NCBI GenBank assembly: GCA_044225675.1
Contig: JBGAIH010000027.1
Span: 1 to 64,000, forward strand
Length of the DNA: 64,000 nucleotides
Origin: JACMQX01 sp044225675
GTDB taxonomy: Bacteria > Pseudomonadota > Gammaproteobacteria > Burkholderiales > Burkholderiaceae_C
Direction of reading: 5' to 3'
Shown: positions 44,004 through 52,627 of the stretch, one piece after another
Layout of the letters: the number at the start of each line of letters is the position of its first letter
How positions within the stretch are numbered: position 1 is the stretch's first letter
The notes under the pieces: model-generated
Seen by the model: the letters and a program-made list of their open reading frames with translations, nothing else
Told to the model about the DNA's origin: nothing
Database searches by the model: none
Position numbers and translations under genes: made by a program

Positions 44004-44741
44004 ATGAACGCAGCCTGCCTGCCCGTCCCGGACCGCACGGGGACTGATGCAGCGCCCGCGCCGCTGGTGCTGGTCTCGCATGCCCTGTGCCCCTACGTGC
44101 AGCGCGCGGCCATCGTGCTGGCCGAAAAGGGCATCGCGTACGAGCGCCGGGAAATTGACCTGGCCGACAAGCCGGCCTGGTTCCTCGCCGTGTCGCCGCT
44201 GGGCAAGACGCCGGTGCTGCAGGTGGGGCACGAGGCGATCTTCGAGTCGGCCGTGATCTGCGAGTACCTGGACGAGACGACGTTGCCGCGCCTGCATCCG
44301 GCGGACGCACTGGAGCGGGCGCGCCACCGTGCCTGGATGGAGTTCGGCTCCGCACTGCTGAACGTGATCGCGGGCTTCTACAACGCGGTCGATGAAGCGG
44401 CGCTGGCGGCGCGCGCAGGCGAGATCCGCCGCCGCTTCGAGCAACTGGAAGCAGCACTCGAAACGACGCCTGGAACGGGCCCGTTCTTCGCCAGCGAGCG
44501 GTTTTGCATCGTCGACGCGGTGTTCGGTCCGGTGTTCCGCTACTTCGACGTCTTCGACCTCATTGCCGACTTCGGCTGGTGGCCGGCGCTGCCGCGCGTG
44601 ACGCGGTGGCGCCAGGCCCTGCAAGCCCGGCCCTCGGTGGCGGCAGCGGTGCGGCCCGACTACCCTGCCCTGCTGCAGCGCTTTCTGCTGGCACGACGCA
44701 GCGCCCTGTCGGCGCGCATGACGGCGCCCGGTGCTCGATGA
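44004..44741 (+). CDS. Glutathione S-transferase family protein (Cys-type)
   Basis: The 245-residue product has a thioredoxin-like N-domain (~20-100) with LVSHALCPYVQRAAIVLAEK. Cys29-Pro-Tyr is the active-site form of omega/zeta-like or glutathionyl-hydroquinone-type enzymes. KTPVLQ and ESAVICEYLDE form the glutathione site. An alpha-helical C-domain follows. AAGGAG is 9 nt upstream. It probably reduces or deglutathionylates an electrophilic metabolite. It is divergent from lysR and convergent with araC. Confidence 0.9.
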   Translation: MNAACLPVPDRTGTDAAPAPLVLVSHALCPYVQRAAIVLAEKGIAYERREIDLADKPAWFLAVSPLGKTPVLQVGHEAIFESAVICEYLDETTLPRLHPADALERARHRAWMEFGSALLNVIAGFYNAVDEAALAARAGEIRRRFEQLEAALETTPGTGPFFASERFCIVDAVFGPVFRYFDVFDLIADFGWWPALPRVTRWRQALQARPSVAAAVRPDYPALLQRFLLARRSALSARMTAPGAR

Positions 44742-44781
44742 CGCCGGGCGATCATGGACCGGCCGGCACGGCCTGCGCGCA

Positions 44782-45624
44782 TCAGACGCTGCGCAAGGCC
44801 CCGGGCGTCACGCCGTACCGGGCCTTGAAGCGCCGGTAGAAGGTCGACGCGTCGCCAAAGCCGCTGGCCAGTCCGATCTCGACGGTGCTGAGCGAACTGC
44901 GCGCCGGATCGCGCAGAAGGCCATAGGCGCGCCTGAGGCGCACGCGGGTGAGATGCTCGTGAAAGCTGGTGTCCAGCCCACCAAAGAGCTGATGCAGCTT
45001 GCGCGGCGAGATCGCGAGGTCCTGCGCGAGCTTGCGCGGCGTCAGCTCGAAGTCGCCTGCGCACAGCTCGATCTGGCGCAACACGCGCTGCAGCTGCGCG
45101 TCGCGCCGGGCCTGCCGGCTGTCGGCCGGCAGCGGCCCGGCCCGGTCGATGATCTGCGCCGTCAGGGCGCACAGGGCACCGAAGGCCAGCTCCAGGTTTC
45201 CGGCCGACAGGCTCGTGCCGTTGTGCACCAGCGTGGCCAGCCAGGTCCGCAGCAGCACGCTCTCCCCCAGCCCATGGGCCAGCCGCACCATGCGCCTTTG
45301 CGCAGCACGACCGGCGAGACCGGACTCGATGCGCTGGCGCGGCACGCGCCACAGGCGCAGGCCGAACGCCGCCTCGGCACCCATTGCAAAGGGGAGGTCG
45401 GGGTCAAGCAGGAGGACGTCGCCTGCGCCCAGCTGCTCCACCTGGCCGTCCTGCTCGAACCAGACGCGGCCGGCCTCATGAAGGCAGACGAACCAGGCCC
45501 CGGCGCGCGCGGCATCGATCTCCTGCAGGCCGCGCCTGGCCACCTGGGCTTCGCAGCGCAGGTCCACGACGTCCGGCACGCCAGGCCCGGCGGGCTGCAT
45601 CATGAGCGCGATGGCCGACTTCAT
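44782..45624 (-). CDS. AraC-family transcriptional regulator
   Basis: The 280-residue product has an N-terminal cupin-like sensor (~10-100; VWFEQDGQVEQLGAGDVLLL) and two C-terminal HTH motifs (~185-280; LTPRKLAQDLAISPRKLHQL, SSLSTVEIGLASGFGDASTF, FYRRFKARYGVTPG). The start overlaps the tetR stop (ATGA), so the two regulators are made together. The target is unknown. Confidence 0.92.
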   Translation of the reverse strand: MKSAIALMMQPAGPGVPDVVDLRCEAQVARRGLQEIDAARAGAWFVCLHEAGRVWFEQDGQVEQLGAGDVLLLDPDLPFAMGAEAAFGLRLWRVPRQRIESGLAGRAAQRRMVRLAHGLGESVLLRTWLATLVHNGTSLSAGNLELAFGALCALTAQIIDRAGPLPADSRQARRDAQLQRVLRQIELCAGDFELTPRKLAQDLAISPRKLHQLFGGLDTSFHEHLTRVRLRRAYGLLRDPARSSLSTVEIGLASGFGDASTFYRRFKARYGVTPGALRSV

Positions 45625-46196
45625 GGCGCCACCGAGGCCCAGGCCGCGGTTTCGAGAATGGCGCGGGTCCTGGCGGGAATCTGCGGCCTGGCCTCCTTCG
45701 TCCAGTGGGCGGTCAGGGCCATCGCAGGCGAGAAGACCAGCGCCATCCAGAGCGTGAAGGGTATTCTGCGCATCTGCGCTGCATCCGTCTTGCCTTGCAC
45801 CCAGGCCGCCAGCGCGCCGAAGCCGGCCGCATTCGCCGCGGCGGTTTCCTGGCCCTCGCCGAGCCCGGACGACTGCCGAAGCTCCGTGAGCAGCCGTGCC
45901 CGTTCAGGATGATCCGCCACCCACTGCACATAGGCACGCACCAGCCCTTTGACACCGCTTTGCGCCGAGGCGCGGCTCCCGACCGCACGCAGCAGCGTGG
46001 CATGGAAGGTGCGCAGCGTGGCGGCGTAGAGCGCGTCGGCGAGCAGGTTCTTGGTCGGGTAGTGGTGATAGAGGCTGCCGTTGCTCACGCCGGCTTCCTG
46101 GCGAACCATGTCCATGGACGCGGCCGCATACCCATGCCGGATGAACACGAGCGCAGCTGCATCGAGCAGACGCTCCTTGGTGGTGCGGGGATCCAT
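45621..46196 (-). CDS. TetR-family transcriptional regulator
   Basis: The 191-residue repressor has an N-terminal HTH (TKERLLDAAALVFIRHGYAA, GVSNGSLYHHYPTKNLLADA) and a helical ligand domain. Start ATG 46196 lies 5 nt from a TAGAGT-like operator, consistent with autorepression. It is first in a two-gene operon with the araC gene. A longer in-frame start at 46316 lies inside the lipoprotein promoter and is unlikely. Confidence 0.92.
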   Translation of the reverse strand: MDPRTTKERLLDAAALVFIRHGYAAASMDMVRQEAGVSNGSLYHHYPTKNLLADALYAATLRTFHATLLRAVGSRASAQSGVKGLVRAYVQWVADHPERARLLTELRQSSGLGEGQETAAANAAGFGALAAWVQGKTDAAQMRRIPFTLWMALVFSPAMALTAHWTKEARPQIPARTRAILETAAWASVAP

Positions 46197-46200
46197 GGAC

Positions 46201-46215
46201 TGGAGTATCACTCTA
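46201..46215. promoter_or_regulatory. TetR-type operator
   Basis: TGGAGT-ATC-ACTCTA is a near-perfect 15-bp dyad (one mismatch) 4 nt before the tetR start. TAGAGTGATACTCTA-like sites are common for TetR autorepressors, so binding here would block the tetR-araC operon. Confidence 0.65.
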
Positions 46216-46236
46216 GAGCCGAACTCCGTCAAGCGC

Positions 46237-46276
46237 GCTTTGGAGCGCGGCCCTGTACCCGCTTTGCAGCGCGGCC
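46237..46276. repeat. 16-bp direct repeat upstream of the lipoprotein promoter
   Basis: GCTTTGGAGCGCGGCC (46237-46252) and GCTTTGCAGCGCGGCC (46261-46276) match at 15 of 16 positions and are 24 bp apart. They lie between the TetR operator and the ATGAC-type box at 46303. This could be an additional regulator site. Confidence 0.5.
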
Positions 46277-46302
46277 GTGGACGCTCCCGGCCAGGCGCGG
46301 AC

Positions 46303-46346
46303 ATGACCAATTTCATCTGGCCTGGCCACCAGCCTGCTCCTAGATT
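46303..46346 (+). promoter_or_regulatory. Promoter with ATGACCAATTTCAT box, 24 nt from -10
   Basis: Box 46303-46316, then exactly 24 nt, then -10 TAGATT (46341-46346; CCTAGATTCG). The box centre is near -43, as for activators such as NarL/FixJ-type response regulators. It drives the lipoprotein gene at 46390. Three other promoters have the same layout. Confidence 0.75.
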
Positions 46347-46389
46347 CGGTCGTTTTTGAACTCACGCCCGAAGCGGCAAGGAGCTTTTG

Positions 46390-48138
46390 ATGACTTTTCC
46401 GTTGACGCGATCCTGGCGCACGCCCGGGCGCATGTGGCTGGCTGCGCTGCCGCTGGCTCTGCTCGCCGCCTGCGGCGGCGGCGATGACCCGGTGGCAGTC
46501 CCGGGTGGACCTCCACCCGGCAACCCCGGCAACCCCGCAGACCCTGGCGATCCGCCGGCGCCGCCCGCATTCGCCCTGGCGGCGCTGGAGCCGGCCGACG
46601 GCAGCACGCAGGCCAGCACCACGACGACGCTCGCCGTCCGCTACAACCGTGCGCTCGATTTCACCGATGTGGCCGCCGCCAGCCTGTCGCTCACCGACAT
46701 CACCCGCTCGGGCACGGTCGCCCTGCGCAACTTCACGCGCGACGGCACGGCCGGCTTCAGCATCACGCCCTCGAACGAGCTGTCCCTGGCGACACGTTAC
46801 CGCATCGACTTTCGCCCCATGCGCAGCGCCGATGGCCAGACGCTCCCCGCGACCTCCACCACCTTTGCGACGCGCGATGGCGCGTGGGAGCCACCCGTGA
46901 CTGCGTCGGTGCGCGAGGACGGCCTTGCGGAGCTGCCCGTGTTCGCAGCCAGCCGCCCCGGCAGCGGCATCGTCCTGTACCAACGTCGGTCCAACGGCGG
47001 GTTCAGTTCGCTGCTTGCCAACCGACTCGACGGTGTCTCCAGGCAATGGAGCCCGACCGAGGCGATCCTGTTCGACGGCCCGTCGCAGCTCGTGCAGCAT
47101 GCCCTTGCCGTCAGCGCGACAGGCTTTGCCGTGGCCATCTGGGTCCGCGACGTGCCCGGCCAGGACAGCCACCTGTTCGCCTCGACGCTCGACCTGCGGG
47201 CCGGCAACTCGACCTGGACCGCGCCCGTGCGGGTCGACACGGCCGTTGCCGCCGTCCGCACGCCCGCCACGGTCGCCATCGACGATCAAGGCAACGTGTT
47301 GGCCGCTTGGGTTCAGGAGGACCCCGGCGAGCTCCCGACCCTCCACACCCGCTACTACCAGCGGGAGACCGACTCCTGGGAGCCCGTGACGCGTCAGCCG
47401 AGTACCACGGGCGCCCATGGTGCTCCAACGCGCATCGCCTTCGACAACGCGGGCAAGGCCTATCTGCTGTGGGTCGAGTCGAACACCGTGCATTGGGCGC
47501 GGCGACAGGCCAGCGGCGACTGGGACGCGGCCGCCCCCGCCCTGGAGATCGCGGGTTGCGCCATGCGCTCGCCCGGCATCGCGCTCAACCCGCAGGGCAG
47601 CGGCGTCCTGTATGCCGAGTGCAGTTCGGGGCAGACGCTGCCGCAGGTCTGGGTCCGCGATGTGGTCGCCGGAGCCACCGTCGGTGCACCCATCAGCCTG
47701 GACGGCCCCAACGGCCAGGTCCATGGCGTCACTGCGGCCGTCAATGCCGGCGGACAGGCCGTGATGGCATGGCATCGCAGCGGACCCAACGGCGTCGACG
47801 TGGTGCAGTCCGTGCTGCGCGCCGGCCTGACCGGCACCTGGAGCCTGCCGCTTGTGCTGCTGCCCGACAATCCCCAGGCGGACGAACCCGTCGATGCGCC
47901 GTCCGCGGTGATCGACGAGCATGGCAATGCCATGGTGGCGTGGTCGCAGCGCGTGGGAGACGGCATCGCGTTCCGGGTGCGATACAACGCCCTGACCGGT
48001 GCGTGGTCGACCGCCGACCGCTTCCCCGGCATCGCCTTCTACCCCGTGCTGAGCGTCGATCAGCGGGGGAGAATCATCGCCCTGTGGGAAGACGTTTTCC
48101 CGACCGGCATCGTGGTGCGTTCAGCCGAGTTCAAGTAG
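46390..48138 (+). CDS. Lipoprotein with SbsA-Ig-like and propeller-like repeats (paralogue 1)
   Basis: The 582-residue product has a lipoprotein signal ending LLAAC-GGG (Cys ~28), so it is anchored to the outer or inner membrane. A Gly/Pro linker is followed by an SbsA Ig-like (Big_5) domain at ~60-165 (AALEPADGSTQAS, TRYRIDFRP). About six repeats of the form D-x-x-G-N-x-x-x-x-W follow (IDDQGNVLAAWVQ, IDEHGNAMVAWSQ, VDQRGRIIALWED), suggesting a beta-propeller. AAGGAG is 6 nt upstream. It is related to four genes at 55870-62666. Function unknown; a binding or adhesion role is inferred. Confidence 0.85.
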   Translation: MTFPLTRSWRTPGRMWLAALPLALLAACGGGDDPVAVPGGPPPGNPGNPADPGDPPAPPAFALAALEPADGSTQASTTTTLAVRYNRALDFTDVAAASLSLTDITRSGTVALRNFTRDGTAGFSITPSNELSLATRYRIDFRPMRSADGQTLPATSTTFATRDGAWEPPVTASVREDGLAELPVFAASRPGSGIVLYQRRSNGGFSSLLANRLDGVSRQWSPTEAILFDGPSQLVQHALAVSATGFAVAIWVRDVPGQDSHLFASTLDLRAGNSTWTAPVRVDTAVAAVRTPATVAIDDQGNVLAAWVQEDPGELPTLHTRYYQRETDSWEPVTRQPSTTGAHGAPTRIAFDNAGKAYLLWVESNTVHWARRQASGDWDAAAPALEIAGCAMRSPGIALNPQGSGVLYAECSSGQTLPQVWVRDVVAGATVGAPISLDGPNGQVHGVTAAVNAGGQAVMAWHRSGPNGVDVVQSVLRAGLTGTWSLPLVLLPDNPQADEPVDAPSAVIDEHGNAMVAWSQRVGDGIAFRVRYNALTGAWSTADRFPGIAFYPVLSVDQRGRIIALWEDVFPTGIVVRSAEFK

Positions 48139-48149
48139 CCGGCGCTCCA

Positions 48150-48191
48150 GTGACAACGCCCTGCGGCAGAGCTGCCGCAGGGCGTTGTCAC
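48150..48191. terminator. Bidirectional terminator hairpin
   Basis: A perfect 19-bp stem (48150-48168 with 48173-48191) and a 4-nt loop lie between the convergent lipoprotein and Sel1-like genes. It is followed by TTGTT. The strength and position fit a shared terminator. Confidence 0.85.
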
Positions 48192-48229
48192 TTGTTCCGG
48201 ATGGCGGCGCCCTGAGGTGCCGCGCGCGC

Positions 48230-48577
48230 TCACTCCGTCAGATCGATCATGTTCAGCAGGAATGCGGCGCCCGGCCGGCCGGCCCGCGCCGCCTGCACCA
48301 GCAGGGAGCGTGCGCGTTCCGCGTCCGGACGCACCTGCCCTGCGAGGGCCCTGCCGCTGTCCATCAGCATGAAGCCCGCACGCTCGGCAGCCTCGGCATC
48401 GCCCTCGCTGGCCAGACGCTCGTACATCGCGAGCGAAAGCTGGTGCCTGCCCTCATAGTACGCGCGGTTGGCCTCCTCCAGCGCCTGGCTGGCGAAGGCG
48501 GGCGACGCCACGCCGGCGGCGAGAAGGCAGGCGCCGCAGCGGCGCGCCAGGGCAGGCATGAATGATCGGATGTCCAT
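48230..48577 (-). CDS. Exported Sel1-like repeat protein
   Basis: The 115-residue product has a signal peptide (LARRCGACLLAAGVASPAFA). It then has about two Sel1/TPR-like helical repeats (ANRAYYEGRHQLSLAMYERL, AERARSLLVQAARAGRPGAA). It is last in the hydrolase-patatin operon, 2 bp after its Sel1-like neighbour, from which it differs by the signal peptide. Such repeats usually mediate protein contacts in the periplasm. Confidence 0.75.
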   Translation of the reverse strand: MDIRSFMPALARRCGACLLAAGVASPAFASQALEEANRAYYEGRHQLSLAMYERLASEGDAEAAERAGFMLMDSGRALAGQVRPDAERARSLLVQAARAGRPGAAFLLNMIDLTE

Positions 48578-48579
48578 CG

Positions 48580-48882
48580 TTACTCCTTGAGATGGGGTGG
48601 GTGGGGTGCGGGCACGGGCAGCCCGCGGTCGATCCTGTCGATCAGCATGCGCGCCACCAGCCGGCCATGGCCAGCCGGCGCTTCCAGCAATGCGCGGGCA
48701 CGCGTGTGGTCGCAGGGAATGGTCGGCCCGAACAGCGCCGGGCCGAAGAAAAGCATGTAGCCGGCCATCTCGCCGGCGCTGGCGTCGCCCAGGCCCGCCG
48801 CTTTCTCGTAGAGCGCGAGCGCCGCCGCGAAGCGGCCGGCCGCGTACTCGACGTCGGCGTCCATCATCACCGGGGACCCCAT
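48580..48882 (-). CDS. Small Sel1-like repeat protein
   Basis: The 100-residue product carries two Sel1-like repeats (YAAGRFAAALALYEKAAGLG, HTRARALLEAPAGHGRLVAR) and no signal peptide, so it may be cytoplasmic. The start is uncertain: ATG 48882 or the double Met around 48867. It is similar in repeat pattern to the next gene. It is transcribed with patatin and may scaffold it. Confidence 0.65.
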   Translation of the reverse strand: MGSPVMMDADVEYAAGRFAAALALYEKAAGLGDASAGEMAGYMLFFGPALFGPTIPCDHTRARALLEAPAGHGRLVARMLIDRIDRGLPVPAPHPPHLKE

Positions 48883-48943
48883 CAGGCAATGCACGCCGCG
48901 CGGCGGCGTCCGGGTGAACTGGGCATGGCTGCCGGCCTGCGCG

Positions 48944-49849
48944 TCAGTGCGCCCAGGCTGCGGGCACGGCTGCCGCGTAGGCCCGGGCCTCCAGGCTGGC
49001 GCGCTCGAGCGCAGCATCGATGTCGCTGAGGCAGGCGTCGGCGGCGCGCCAGCCCGCCTCGTAGAGGTCCGGCATGGCGGACGTGTCCCAAAGGCCGATG
49101 CGCCGGTCGAGGTCCAGGCGCAGGTCGATCACTTCCTGGCCCGCCGAGCGCGCGGCCGCCTTGCGCGCATGCATGAGGTTGTTGATGAGCGCGGTGCTGG
49201 TCTGAGCGACGAGGCGCGAAATCCGGTCGACCCGGCGCGGCATGTCGCCGTCGAAGCCGAGGGCGATGACCACGCGCGCATCCTGGGCTGCGGCCAGCGG
49301 CAGCGGATCGGACAGCACCCCGTCGACGAGCGCCCGCCCATCGACGACGACGCTCGGAAAGATGATCGGCACCGCCATGCTGGCGCGGACGGCGTCCGCG
49401 ACCCGGCCGCGGGTGAGGACGACGGCCTCGCCCGTCATCGCGTCGGTCGCGCTCACGCGCAGGGGCACCTCGGTGCTCTCCAGGCGGGCATTGCCGAAGG
49501 CGCATTCCACCCGCTGCGCGATCAGCCGGTCGTCGCGCATGGCGAACCGGCCGTCAAAGCCCATCCAGCGCGGCGCCAGCAGTTCGGCATAGGCGCGCCA
49601 GCGCCGCTGCTGCGTCAGCTCGGGCGACCAGAGACTCGTGGCGACACGCAGGGCCTCCTCGCCCTCCATGCCCAGCGCGATCTGCGCGCCGAAGAGCGCG
49701 CCTGAACTGCAGCCGGCAACGAAGTCCGGACAGATGCCCTCGCGCGCGAGCCGTCCCGCGACGCCGAGCGCGGCGATGCTGCGCACGCCACCGCTGCCCA
49801 GCACGAAGGCCAGCCGATACGGCGCAGGAGATCTGCGGGTGTGATTCAT
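48944..49849 (-). CDS. Patatin-like phospholipase (RssA-type)
   Basis: The 301-residue product has the oxyanion motif GSGGVRS (18-24), nucleophile Ser48 in GCSSG and catalytic Asp176 in DGVLSDP, a complete Ser-Asp dyad. No signal peptide is visible. It would hydrolyse phospholipid or lipid-ester acyl chains. It starts 10 bp after the upstream alpha/beta hydrolase gene, and both are transcribed from the box promoter at 50820-50863. Confidence 0.92.
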   Translation of the reverse strand: MNHTRRSPAPYRLAFVLGSGGVRSIAALGVAGRLAREGICPDFVAGCSSGALFGAQIALGMEGEEALRVATSLWSPELTQQRRWRAYAELLAPRWMGFDGRFAMRDDRLIAQRVECAFGNARLESTEVPLRVSATDAMTGEAVVLTRGRVADAVRASMAVPIIFPSVVVDGRALVDGVLSDPLPLAAAQDARVVIALGFDGDMPRRVDRISRLVAQTSTALINNLMHARKAAARSAGQEVIDLRLDLDRRIGLWDTSAMPDLYEAGWRAADACLSDIDAALERASLEARAYAAAVPAAWAH

Positions 49850-49859
49850 GGCGCGCCTT

Positions 49860-50780
49860 TCAGCGTGAGATGAAGTCGACCACGCGACGGATGACGTCGA
49901 CGTTGCGCACCACGAGATGGTGGCCGTAACCCGTGGTCGACTTGAATTCGATGTCCTTCATCGCGGCGGCGATGGCAAGACTGTGTTCGAACGGGATCTC
50001 CTCGTCGTCCTCGTCATGCACGATGAGGGCGGAGATCGGCGCCTGGCGCGCCATGTCGACCACCGACATGCGGCTCCAGTCGAGCCGGCCGCCATAGCGG
50101 CGCGCCTGGAGGTCCCGCACGCGGTTGACCACCTCGGGCGTCAGGCCGACGTGTTCGCCGAAAGCCTCGACGAACCAGTTGCAATGCTCGAACGAGCTGA
50201 TGAGAACCATTCGGCGTGTATCGACCCCCCAGTCGCGCTGGGCCAGCAGCGCCATTGCCGCGCCGAAGGAATGCGCCACCACGCCGTGCAGCGGTCCGCA
50301 GCGCGAGGCCACGGCGGCAATCGCAGCGGGGAACTGCAGGATGTCGGTCGTGCGGCCGGACGACAGGCCGTGCGCCGGCGCGTCGAACGCGACCACGCGA
50401 AAGCCCGCATTGACCAGCGGCAGCACCATGCGGCCCATGTGCAATGCGTGCGATCCCCAGCCATGCACCATCAGCACCGTCGGGCCTTCGCCCCATTCGT
50501 AGGTGGCCAGCTCGCCGCGGCCGAAGGGAATGCGGCGCGCAGTGGCATGGCGGCGCAGCACCAGCTGCCATTCGCGCGGCACCGTGCGCGGCGGCTTGGC
50601 AAGCTGGTCGTAGGCCAGGCGCGCGGCCAGGCCCGGGGCCACGGCGCAGGCGATGCGATAGAAGCGCCGCAGGGCCTTGGCACCGGGCGTTTCGGCGAAG
50701 CGGCCGACGCGGCGCTTCTGGGGGAGCGTGCGGCCCAGCGAAGGCGGGCAGAACGTGTCGGGCGAAAACGGGTAGCTCAT
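49860..50780 (-). CDS. Alpha/beta hydrolase
   Basis: The 306-residue product has oxyanion HGWGS (106-110), nucleophile Ser171 (VVAHSFGAAMAL), Asp256 (IVHDEDDE) and His287/288 (GYGHHL). No export signal is visible. GAGGAATGAC precedes ATG 50780. It is first gene of the operon with patatin and two Sel1-like genes. An esterase or lipase role is probable, and the pairing with patatin suggests lipid or ester-polymer turnover. Confidence 0.9.
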   Translation of the reverse strand: MSYPFSPDTFCPPSLGRTLPQKRRVGRFAETPGAKALRRFYRIACAVAPGLAARLAYDQLAKPPRTVPREWQLVLRRHATARRIPFGRGELATYEWGEGPTVLMVHGWGSHALHMGRMVLPLVNAGFRVVAFDAPAHGLSSGRTTDILQFPAAIAAVASRCGPLHGVVAHSFGAAMALLAQRDWGVDTRRMVLISSFEHCNWFVEAFGEHVGLTPEVVNRVRDLQARRYGGRLDWSRMSVVDMARQAPISALIVHDEDDEEIPFEHSLAIAAAMKDIEFKSTTGYGHHLVVRNVDVIRRVVDFISR

Positions 50781-50819
50781 GTCATTCCTCGAACGTGCCG
50801 GGTGCGGCGATGGGACGGC

Positions 50820-50863
50820 AATGTACCGGCGCCCCCCTCGAGCGAATACATGAAATTGGTAAT
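50820..50863 (-). promoter_or_regulatory. Promoter with ATTACCAATTTCAT box, 24 nt from -10
   Basis: On the minus strand the box (50863-50850) is followed by exactly 24 nt and -10 TACATT (50825-50820). CCAATTTCAT is identical to that in the 46303 promoter. It drives the alpha/beta hydrolase-patatin operon. Confidence 0.7.
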
Positions 50864-50899
50864 ACCCGGGGCCGTCGCGCCCGGGGCGCGCGGCAAGAA

Positions 50900-52627
50900 T
50901 CAAAGGCCGATGAGCGCGGCGCGCAGATCGGCGCCCGAGACGGGTTTGGTGAGCAGTGGAACGCCGTGCAGGTGAGCCGCTTCGCGCAGCGAGACGTCTG
51001 TCTCGCCGCTGATGAGCAGGACCTTCTTGCCGATCTCGCGCAGCGCGAGCGCGACGTCCAGGCCGGAAGCGCCGTGCGGCAGCCGCGCATCGCAGATCGC
51101 CACGTCGCCGTAGTCCGCCGCCGTCAGGGCCGCCGCTTCGGTCTCCACATGCAGCACCTCCAGCCCCCACGCGACGAGCAGCTGCCGCGTCGCAGCGGCG
51201 ACGAGCGAGTCGTCTTCCACCAGCAGCACACGGCGCACCGCCAGATCGTGCGAGGGCGAGCCGTCCAGCGCTGCGAGCACCGCCGGCGTGGACTCGGGCG
51301 CCGTCTGCGGCGCACCTTGGGCATCGGGGGCAGGCGCCGGCTCCAGCAGCACCGTCATGCAACAGCCCTGGCCGAGCGCGGAGCGGACCTCGATATCGCC
51401 GTTCATCAGCAGCACGAAGCGGCGCGCAATCGCCAGGCCCAGTCCGAGGCCCCGGCGCCGGTCGCGCGCCTCGTTGTCGACCTGCACGAACTCCTCGAAG
51501 ATGCGCTCCTGCGCGCTCTGCGCGATGCCCATGCCGCAGTCGCGCACCTGCAGCCGCCAGCCCCCGTCCCTGCGCGGCCGCAGCGCGATGGCCACCGTGC
51601 CGCCCTGGGGCGAGAACTTGACCGCGTTGTCCAGGAGATTCGACAGCACGCGCATCAGCATGAGGCCGTCGGCCATCGCGTAGGCGCCCGGCCGCACATA
51701 GGTCACGATCCGCACGCCTGCGGCTTCGGCGATGGCGCTGTGCTGCATCAGCAGGTTCTCGACGATGGGCGCGAGCTCCGTCGGCCGCAGGTCGGCCTGC
51801 ACCGCGCCGGAGTCCATGCGTGTGAGGTCGAGCACCTGCGAGAGCAGGTCGTCGAGCGCACGCCACGACTGGTTGATGCCCTCCACCGCGCGCAGCGCCG
51901 CGCTGTCGTTGGCCTTCTGGCTGAGGATGGCCAGCGGAACGAGGTACAGGCCGATGGCGTGGACGGGTTGCCGCAGGTCGTGGCTGACGGCCGCGAAGAA
52001 GCGGGACTTCGCCAGGCCCATGGCCGCGACGGCATTGGCGGCGGACTCGGCGCGCCGGCGAAGTTCATACTGATGCCGCACGCTGCTTTCTTGCGCCCGC
52101 GACATGAAGATCATCGTGATGGTCATCAGCACGCCGCCGACGCCCATCAGGGTGAGCAGCTCGGGGCCCTCGGTCACCCCTTCGTGGATGAATCGCAGGG
52201 CGGTCGGCATCACCGCGAGGAACAGCGCGATGGTCGTGCGCACCGCGTCGCCCGTGAGCCGGACCGCCACGAGCGTCGCATTGCCCAGCAGATAGCTCAT
52301 CAGCACGGCCTGGATCGGGATGTTGCCGGGCACGTAGAGCGTCCAGCAGGAGGAGCCGACGAACGCCATCAGCACCCACATGTGCAGGCGGTAGGCGCGC
52401 TGGCGCAGCGCCTTGGGCTGCGCCCGGAAGTGCGGGCGGTTGACGTGCCACCAGCGGAAGACGCCCAGCGCCGCGATGATGGCGAACCAGCCGAAGGCCC
52501 GCTGCCACGGCATGGCCGTCGCGAACATCAGTGCGCACAGAAGCTCGCAGGCGCGCAGCGCCCAGAGCGAGGCGATGGTGTGTGCGGAGTCTTCGGGGTC
52601 GGGCCGGTCTTCCCGGGCCACGGTCAT
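50900..52627 (-). CDS. Hybrid sensor histidine kinase
   Basis: The 575-residue product has about six N-terminal transmembrane helices (~20-175). A HisKA domain with phospho-acceptor His216 (AVSHDLRQP) follows, then HATPase boxes (NLLDNAVKF, DCGMGIA, GLGLGLAIA) at ~330-400. A C-terminal receiver with Asp513 (ICDARLP) and Lys561 ends it. There is no periplasmic sensor domain, so it may sense membrane state. The start overlaps the response regulator stop (ATGA), marking a cognate pair. Confidence 0.93.
   Translation of the reverse strand: MTVAREDRPDPEDSAHTIASLWALRACELLCALMFATAMPWQRAFGWFAIIAALGVFRWWHVNRPHFRAQPKALRQRAYRLHMWVLMAFVGSSCWTLYVPGNIPIQAVLMSYLLGNATLVAVRLTGDAVRTTIALFLAVMPTALRFIHEGVTEGPELLTLMGVGGVLMTITMIFMSRAQESSVRHQYELRRRAESAANAVAAMGLAKSRFFAAVSHDLRQPVHAIGLYLVPLAILSQKANDSAALRAVEGINQSWRALDDLLSQVLDLTRMDSGAVQADLRPTELAPIVENLLMQHSAIAEAAGVRIVTYVRPGAYAMADGLMLMRVLSNLLDNAVKFSPQGGTVAIALRPRRDGGWRLQVRDCGMGIAQSAQERIFEEFVQVDNEARDRRRGLGLGLAIARRFVLLMNGDIEVRSALGQGCCMTVLLEPAPAPDAQGAPQTAPESTPAVLAALDGSPSHDLAVRRVLLVEDDSLVAAATRQLLVAWGLEVLHVETEAAALTAADYGDVAICDARLPHGASGLDVALALREIGKKVLLISGETDVSLREAAHLHGVPLLTKPVSGADLRAALIGL

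Noticed and set aside
46197..46316. Longer N-terminus for the TetR protein from ATG 46316
   Set aside because: The extension would read through the TetR operator and the lipoprotein promoter box, and has no family similarity.
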